A DNA stretch of 64,000 nucleotides. Source: Raphanus sativus. Taxonomy: Eukaryota; Streptophyta; Magnoliopsida; Brassicales; Brassicaceae. The stretch lies in NCBI RefSeq assembly GCF_000801105.2, contig NC_079517.1:9362001-9426000 (forward strand), written 5' to 3'. Within the stretch, counting starts at the first letter, position 1. Each line of letters opens with the position of its first letter. This document shows positions 57,440 to 64,000 of this stretch, piece by piece. The notes beneath the pieces are model-generated. The model searched no databases and was not told the origin of the DNA. It saw nothing but the letters and a program-made list of their open reading frames with translations. The position numbers and the translations under genes were made by a program.

Positions 57440-58560
57440 GAAAGATTCAGGGTATGTATTGAACCAAAAATTTGAAGTTATTTGTATTAAAATGACAAAT
57501 TTATTGTTATTCAATCATGAATTTCAAAAATTCATTTACAATCTAGTGTTATTTAATTTTACATTTCTTAAAATACTTTCAAATTCATTGTTATTGAAAA
57601 TATTTTAAGCTCAATAGATTTTAAGTGATTTTAAATGTTTAGGTGGAATTTGTTAGTTTAAAAAATTCAAATTCAAATTGTATTGTTTTATGTGATATTT
57701 TTGAGTGGTTTTATAAAAACCATTTTAAATTCTTCAATTTATTGAAATCATCTTAGGGGGTTGTATTTAACGGAGAGTTTTAAGTGATTTCTATTAAAAT
57801 AAAAAGTCTATTGTTATTCAAATGTGAATTAAAAAAAACACTTTAAAATCCAATAACAAAGTGTTATTGAACTTAACATTTTATAAAACACTATGAAATT
57901 CACTGTTATCGAGCTGAATTTAAGTTGGAGATTTCAGAATACTTTAAGGGGGATGTATTCAATTCAACATTTGATGTGATTTGATTTTTAATGGAGTTTT
58001 AGATGATTTTAATAAGTTACAGAGATTTAGGTGATTTTTGTTAAACTACTCTAGAATATCACCTAAAACAATGGGATTTGAGTTTTAGTTTTTTTAACTA
58101 AGAAACTCCACCCAAACACTCTAAAATCACCTCAAAACTTTAAAACTCCACAACTTAAAATATTTTCAATAACAGTGGATTTCAGAGTACTTTACGAAAT
58201 GTCAAGTTCAATAACAGTAGATTTTAAATGGGTTTTTAAAATTCATGTTTAAATAACAGTGAATTTATCGTTTTAATACAAATCATCTGAAACTCTCGGT
58301 TGAATACACCCCTCTAAGTGTTTCTAAAGTGTTTGAGAAGAGTTTTTTAGTTATAAAAATAAAAATAAAAATCTCAATGTTTTAGATAAGATTCTAGAAT
58401 ATTTTAACAAAAATCACACCAAATTTTCTAATTCTCATGCAATCATCTACAAATTAATTAAAAATCAAATTACTTTAAATTTTAGATTTAATACACCCCC
58501 CTTAAACTTCACTAAAAATCAAATTACCTCAATTTTAGATTGATACATCCTTTTAAGAAC
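57440..58560. repeat. Nest of MITEs with GGGGTGTATTCAA-type ends
   Basis: Ends of this type occur at 57757 (GGGGGTTGTATTTAACGG), 57950 (GGGGGATGTATTCAATTCAAC), and in reverse at 58297 (GTTGAATACACCCCTCT), 58487 (TTTAATACACCCCCCTT) and 58540. Between them, sequences such as ATTCACTGTTAT and ATAACAGTGAATT alternate in both directions, giving large imperfect inverted repeats. Several copies were inserted into each other. Confidence 0.7.
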
Positions 58561-58932
58561 GTGTTGTGTAGTGGCTTGGAGTGGATAAAAGATTCATTAT
58601 GGTGAATGAGAATGATCGACCATCTATGGAAAATCGTTGTGGCTTTCGTCATTTATTGAAAAAAATTGTGTTGAAGGTGATACAGAAAGTAGAAACTCGA
58701 AATAGAACATATTACAAAACATTGAACCATTTACAAAACATATTGTCATTGACAAATGTAATGAGTCTATGGTTAAATTGAAGCACACTCAGAAAAGAAC
58801 TGTGCAAAATGTGAAATTACGATTTGAAATCCTTTATTAACAATTCTAAACTTTTTAGAAAAATATGAACCTTTAGAAACAATCCAAACCGCGGGTCGAT
58901 CCGGGTTTGGATTAGAAACAATTTTTAAATAG

Positions 58933-59470
58933 TATGGTGGTGTCTGGACTCATAAGAAAAATTCTAAATCATTCAGAAAAAATTGGAACGGACTCTTTGA
59001 GAACTGTTCTTCGCCTGAGAACGGACTTGCTGATCCAGAATCACTTCCACATGTTTGTAAAGCCGAAGAAGATGATATGGTTAGTGAAGAATACTATAAG
59101 ACTAACTTAGGTGAACAATTTGGATACAGCGATGAAGAGATAGAGATAACCAGCAAGCCAGTCCAAGTATGCACTAAGCATGAGATAGAACAGGGTGAAA
59201 AATGTGGAGGCAGTGATGCAGAGATGAAGGGTAGCAACAAAGCAGTCGAGGTATGCATTAAGGATGAGACTGAATGTAGAGAAAACGTTGTAGAGAGAAG
59301 GGAGAGCAGGAAGGGAATGGGAATGGTAAGTATGTGAAAAACTTCATAGAGAAAATATATATATATATATATGTTATGTATATAAAATAAGTGACTTTTT
59401 CTGTTATGTAGATTATACTGGGAAGATTACTATTCAAGAAACTGCTGAATTGCTATGCAGCCAAACCGCA
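58933..59470 (+). pseudogene. Possible unknown acidic protein fragment
   Basis: The frame is open from 58933 to 59336 (YGGVWTHKKNSKSFRKN, ENGLADPESLPH, then TSKPVQVCTKHEIEQGE and SNKAVEVCIKDETECRE, two related units). A GTAAGT donor-like site near 59325 could join to an exon starting near 59413 (IILGRLLFKKLLNCY). Charged and Cys-containing; no family recognised and no clean start. May be an old exon rather than a working gene. Confidence 0.35.
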
Positions 59471-59906
59471 AGGCGCATAAGAATATCTCTAACTATATAG
59501 ACAGAGAGAAGCAGGAAGCCAATGAGGGTAAGCTTTAAACATGAACTGAACAAAATACTATCCTAGGGTAGAAATTTAGGATTGTTTTCAGTATAGAGAT
59601 TGCTGAATTTGTTTGTTTATTTTTGGCAAGTTCAATGGCGATAAAGTGAGTAGTTTTCTGGTTGCAGTATAAGAACAGGATTGAAGGACATGCAGATACT
59701 CTTCACTATCGCTCTGCTGGAGAGATGTTGCCAGGTATCATAACGATCTTATTATGATTTCGCATCAACTACGATAAAATGTTAGGTATAAACGATTACA
59801 TTAATCCAAACGGTTACATTGTTTCATAAACATAGTTTGATAAAATGTTATTTATCTTCCTTACTCGTTATTTATTTATTTAGTTAATTATAAAATCTCC
59901 AGATTT

Positions 59907-60203
59907 TTAGCAACTTGGATAAGGAACACCACAAGCGGATAGGAGTTTGCGAGAGTTGGGAGAGCTAATGTACTGAGCAAACGCAGGGTTCTTAGCAAAC
60001 CCACACAAGCATGGCTGTTGCTCCTTCAGCTTTGCACAACAATCACCCGAGGGTTGGCCTCCTCCTGTAATCGCTGCCAGGCAAGGCTGAAGCTGCTTGG
60101 CGTCACATGCCGCTCCAACAGCAGTGTCTACCACTTCAGTTGGAGCCGCAAATGATGGCGAAAGAATGACCAAAACCATGACTGTCAATGCCAAGATCTT
60201 CAT
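59907..60203 (-). CDS. Type-2 non-specific lipid transfer protein
   Basis: 98 residues, intron-less. Signal peptide 1-20 (MKILALTVMVLVILSPSFAA). The eight-cysteine motif is at 33, 41, 55, 56, 65, 67, 91 and 98 in the order C-C-CC-CxC-C-C, with spacing typical of type-2 LTPs (CLCGF). The protein is secreted, binds lipids in a hydrophobic tunnel held by four disulfides, and is associated with cuticle, seed and defence functions (family knowledge). Gene order gives the counterpart of At1g66850 (recalled). The start is unambiguous. A TATA box lies about 50 bases upstream. Confidence 0.93.
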   Translation of the reverse strand: MKILALTVMVLVILSPSFAAPTEVVDTAVGAACDAKQLQPCLAAITGGGQPSGDCCAKLKEQQPCLCGFAKNPAFAQYISSPNSRKLLSACGVPYPSC

Positions 60204-60249
60204 GACTAGTTAGTTAGTTTTGTATGATAAAATTGTTTGAATTTTGACG

Positions 60250-60263
60250 GTATTTTATATATT
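60250..60263 (-). promoter_or_regulatory. TATA box of the LTP gene
   Basis: ATATATAAAATAC on the minus strand, about 50 bases from the ATG. Confidence 0.55.
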
Positions 60264-60732
60264 CTCTAAGGAACATTTTAGGTCTTGTTTTTGTATTTAT
60301 AGGGTATGGCTTCACACTGCTATGCATAATGCAAAATGCATGTGCTGCTGTAGCATTAAAGAACGTGAACGTAACTGGTCTTCACGCGAAAGGAACCTAA
60401 AACTGAAGGTAGAAAACAAGTAATAGTTGTTTAAGTTCATGCGATTTGGGTAACATGAAAATACCTTCTTGGCTTGCCATTGACGTGTAATAGGGTATAC
60501 GAGACTCCTAAAAAGGGAAAGCTCAAGTTTATGTGAATGTGCGGATGACAGAGAGAAGATTTAATCAAATTAGACATTTTTTATATCTGAATAAATAATG
60601 GATAAAATGGTTTGAATCTTCTGATTAATTAGAGGCATAGTAAGGCATATATATGTTCTTCACTTATTGTTGACTATGTAGAATGCATATTGTTTAATGG
60701 AAGAAATGAGATGGTTTTATATGGATAGTTTC
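60264..60732. other. LTP upstream region
   Basis: AT-rich, contains AATGCATAATGCAAAATGCATGTG-like alternating repeats near 60320-60345 (GCAT motifs of the RY type), possible seed-type elements. No gene. Confidence 0.35.
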
Positions 60733-61180
60733 CCAAAACCGAACCGAACCATCGGATTTTGGTTAACCGAAATTTTGAAAATCGATTCCAAGATTAACCG
60801 AGTTAAATTTCGGTTCGGTTATCGGTATATTTTTGGTTTTCATTTTTATTTCCAAAAATAACCGTTTTGTTTTCGGTTAATTTCGGTATAATTTTCCAAA
60901 ATAAATTGGATATTTTCGGATATTTTGGTTAAATAAGTTTTATTCAGGTTTTTCGGTTATATTTGGTTCGATTTTTTGATATTTTTGGTTATTTACGGTT
61001 ATTTTTGGTTTTCCTATATTATTTTAAAAAGAAAAGTTAAAAATTGAACCGGACCGATAACCAAACCAATTTTCAAAACCATTTCGAACTAAACCGAAAT
61101 AAAAATCATAACCAAACCGAAAACCAAAAATTTTGGTTCGGTTCGGCTTGATCGGTTTGGATGCAAACCTCAGGCCTAGT
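60733..61180. repeat. 'CCGAACCGAACC' / 'GGTTCGGTTCGG' inverted repeat element
   Basis: The left end is rich in AACCGAACCGAACC and the right end (61130-61150) in TTGGTTCGGTTCGGC, with alternating GGTTATTTTC / ACCGAAAT runs between. A common short fold-back type in crucifers. Ends approximate. Confidence 0.6.
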
Positions 61181-62740
61181 GGATAGAGTTTGGAGACAAC
61201 AAGACATTTTTACGGGTTAAGAATAACTCTGCAGCACATATTAAGATTAACCAACAAAATTTTGGAGGTCATTAATTAATATCTTAAGAAGCTTATCATT
61301 GATGGTTGTGTGTTTTAATAGACTGTTTTCAACTTTTTTTTTTTTGCTAAACGACTGTTTTCAACTTGAGAAAATAGGGTTTACACCAACATAGTTATCA
61401 GCTTTTACTTTCCACTTGAATAAATTTCAATGATACATAGGGTTTATGAGTTAGTTACTTTTTAAGACACTTTTTTTTTTGACATGTTAAGACACATCCC
61501 GCTGGAGGCACACTTTTTTCCATTTTCCTCCATGTGTTTTGACTCCACTACCTTTTACATTGGTTAAGAGAAAGTAGAAGCTGGTTAGTTTTTTTTTTAA
61601 CGGTGTCGAGTATGTGGAGACCAATCATGTTTCGAAAGTTATTAAGGTTTGTCTTTAAATGTCTTTATTCATTTATAGTTTGTTTTGTTTATTTTAAATT
61701 TAAAGATATATTTGAGAAATATATTGATACAGTAAATTTTATTTTTTTATTTTCTATAATTTGATATCCACTTTGATATATCTTTTTTGTTATATTTGAA
61801 AAGGCACAAATAAAAAATGTGGATAAAAGAATTGTGGATACAATTTTCAAAAAACAATTGTGGAAACATCCAACTATTATAGGTCATTCTCCATATGAAT
61901 CTAATAAAATTCATCCAACGGCTATGATTGATTATGTTACAAAAATAATGTTTTTTACAATTGTTTTTATTTTACCTCTTGTATGTGTGTTTTTGTTTAT
62001 TTTCAATTTGAAAATATATATAAAAAATTTGCTTAAATAATAAAATATGTTTTTTTATTTTCTGTATTTTGACATCCATTTTGATATATATATTTTTTTG
62101 TTTTTATATTTACACACTAAAAGTATGGATGCTAAAAGTGTGGACAATAAAGTTATAGACACAAGACATGAAATGAGCGGAGGAAAGCATGACACAAATT
62201 ATAAATATAATTGTTTTTGGTTAAGATCAAAGCATTGGAGATCTGTTTTGAAAATCGAATACCATCGAAACATGGAAGACAATAAATTGTGGAAAGATGA
62301 TATGTGCATGGATATGTTGTGGATAGCTAAATTGTGTATTAGTATCATTTTTAAATTGAGTAGCGGATGAAAAATATGTGGTTTGAACATAAATGCCTAA
62401 ACTAGTAGAAACATTATAATTATGGATGTAAAACTTTGTGGACGCGAGCAAATAGCATGTTGATGGCTATTGTAGATATCGAATGTGTAATAAGAAATAT
62501 TGTGAAAAATATTTATTGTGAATGTCGATGTGGATGTCTACTGACTTAATGATTTTAGATCACATAAGTTGTGTGTTCATTTGCAAAGAAAAAAGAGCTA
62601 AAACGCAGAATTGTAAATTTTGGAGCTAATTCAAAAAGAAATAAAATCTCAGATTGTAAATTTTGCATAGTTAGAAATTTCTAGGAAAAATCTAAGATTA
62701 AATAAAAGTACAAGGACCAAAACAAAAAATTGAATAAACT
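61180..62740. other. Intergenic with a 300-base direct duplication
   Basis: TTTATTTTCTATAATTTGATATCCACTTTGATATAT-like sequence at 61741-61785 (quoted in part) recurs at 62050-62090, in the same orientation, about 310 bases apart. GTGGATA/GTGGACA words recur between. No gene. Confidence 0.5.
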
Positions 62741-64000
62741 CCGCTAGGAGCAGATCGAGTTATCCCGAACAACCGAAGAACACAACGACGAGAACACAAC
62801 GACGAGAGGCTGAGAAAAAGAAACGCCTTTGATAGGTCGACCAGCCGAGCTATCTTTGATCAAGCAAATTGTGGTGGAGGTCGTGTTAGATTGGATCAAA
62901 GGTGAACCTATTAGTGGCAAATAATCTCGGCGGAATACGAAGATCTGATAGCAAAGCTCTTAAGTTTAGAAAAAATCAAGATAATTGATCGTCTAGCATA
63001 AGGGTTTCCTTGAAAAAGAACCAAATTTTCTGGAAACAAAAAAAAACCAAATTTTCTGGGAAAAAATCAAGATAATTGATGCTTTAATTTTGTCATACAC
63101 GATTGTTAAAAGGTTTTCTGAGGATTATTCAGCGTAAAAGGAAGATGGGTAGAATGCTGGAAACAAAATTACAAAAACAAATCAAGAATATGAGAATTGA
63201 TTAAGGATGAAGTGGAGAGAGATGTGAAATTAGGATTGGAAAGAAAAAGTGGATCTGTTAAACTTTGAAATCTAGAATGGAGAGAGAAACATGTGTTTTT
63301 TGACAAAGAAAAAATAGTTTAAGCTATGTGAATCATGGTTAGTTTTCTCTGGTTAGTTGTGTGATTAGATGAGTTAGTTTGATGGTATGAAAGACAATAA
63401 ACAAGAAGAAAGTACCTGACAAACAAGATGTGTCTAAATGTGAAAATCATATGACATAAAGTGTCTTAGAAGGTAAAATAATCATAATTTATTTTTTTTT
63501 GTCAACAAAAAATCATAATTTATTAAGTTGCTCAAATTTCTCATTTTTCTTTGAAAATATTACCCCCACAGACACATTACGTGTTCTCAATTACACAAAC
63601 AGACACTTTGATCACTTTACACACTTTTCTTAGAGAAATGACCAATATAACCCTCATTCATAGCGTAAGTTGGTTTCTGAAATTTTTCTAACTAAACTCA
63701 ACTCTAAGGTCATAATTCAGACATATCCTAACTAGTTAATGTGTAACTCTAAGCTTATAATTGTTTTAATTCTAATTAAACCAGACAGAGTAAACTGTCT
63801 CTCGTTAAATCAAAATAGATTTTCCAAACCAATTAAATATTTTTGGTTCTTATTTTGAAAGACAATCCACTTTTTCTTGCTTCAGATTCCAAGAAACAAA
63901 TCCTAATTTCCCTTTCTCCCCGACGGTTTACAGATTGAGAAATTAGAGATCTTTCTTCAACCCCTAACCCACTTTACAATCTTCGCCATTCTCACCGACT
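62741..64000. other. Intergenic, possible 5' region of a gene outside the window
   Basis: A 14-base direct repeat AACACAACGACGAG occurs twice at 62780-62806. From about 63890 the sequence becomes C-rich and leader-like (CCCTTTCTCCCCGACGG, CTTCAACCCCTAACCC), suggesting a plus-strand transcript start near the edge. No start codon is reached. Confidence 0.35.

Noticed and set aside
61819..62370. Two plus-strand frames as genes
   Set aside because: Located in a direct duplication, Lys/Ile/Phe-biased AT sequence without start or splice support.
1..64000. CRISPR arrays, operons or phage-type defence systems
   Set aside because: Exon structure, introns and transposon types show a plant nuclear genome; no regularly spaced short repeats of that kind occur.

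Overview
This is a plant nuclear window, AT-rich between genes, with GT-AG introns, and almost certainly Brassicaceae of the Brassica/Raphanus type. From memory, the gene order follows the lower arm of Arabidopsis chromosome 1 (about At1g67040 down to At1g66850): a TRM/DUF4378 gene, a small Gly-rich unknown, the zinc finger gene ZFP6, LRK10L-type receptor kinases, an alpha/beta hydrolase, a small basic protein, more LRK10L kinases and a type-2 lipid transfer protein. The Arabidopsis names are recalled, not searched.

Layout. 1-2.7 kb holds the 3' part of the TRM gene and a convergent Gly-rich gene. 3.1-7.0 kb holds two short Helitrons with both ends visible. ZFP6 lies at 7.4-8.0 kb (minus strand). 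8-34 kb is a swollen, transposon-rich interval. It contains a broken atypical dual-specificity phosphatase gene (10.0-10.7 kb), several Helitron ends, two related retroposons with target duplications, a SINE nested in a Stowaway-like element, a kinase gene fragment (17.5-17.9 kb), a LINE inserted in a degenerate tandem array (17.9-20.5 kb), a fold-back element with an 8-bp duplication (23.4-23.9 kb), a frameshifted gag relic (25.4-26.5 kb), a Tourist-like MITE (27.0-27.2 kb) and an intact DYW-type PPR gene (28.1-29.4 kb).

34-57 kb is a receptor-kinase cluster. Genes A and B on the plus strand have LRK10L-2-type kinases with an HFD catalytic loop. Genes C and D on the minus strand have LRK10L-1-type kinases with an HRD loop. 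The extracellular domains of A, C and D are very alike although their kinases belong to different classes, which points to exchange of ectodomains within the cluster. Gene B appears to carry two ectodomains in tandem, joined by a splice acceptor lying in a broken leader. Between the pairs lie a truncated hydrolase gene, a small two-exon defensin-like gene, a 100-base assembly gap, Stowaway elements, a long inverted-repeat element and a small basic-protein gene.

57-64 kb holds a nest of MITEs, a possible unknown gene fragment, a lipid transfer protein gene and repeats. Receptor kinases with cell-wall-type ectodomains, a defensin-like peptide and an LTP are all compatible with surface sensing or defence, but nothing in the sequence proves a shared pathway. 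I see no wholly new system; the most unusual material is the ectodomain shuffling and the altered catalytic motifs.
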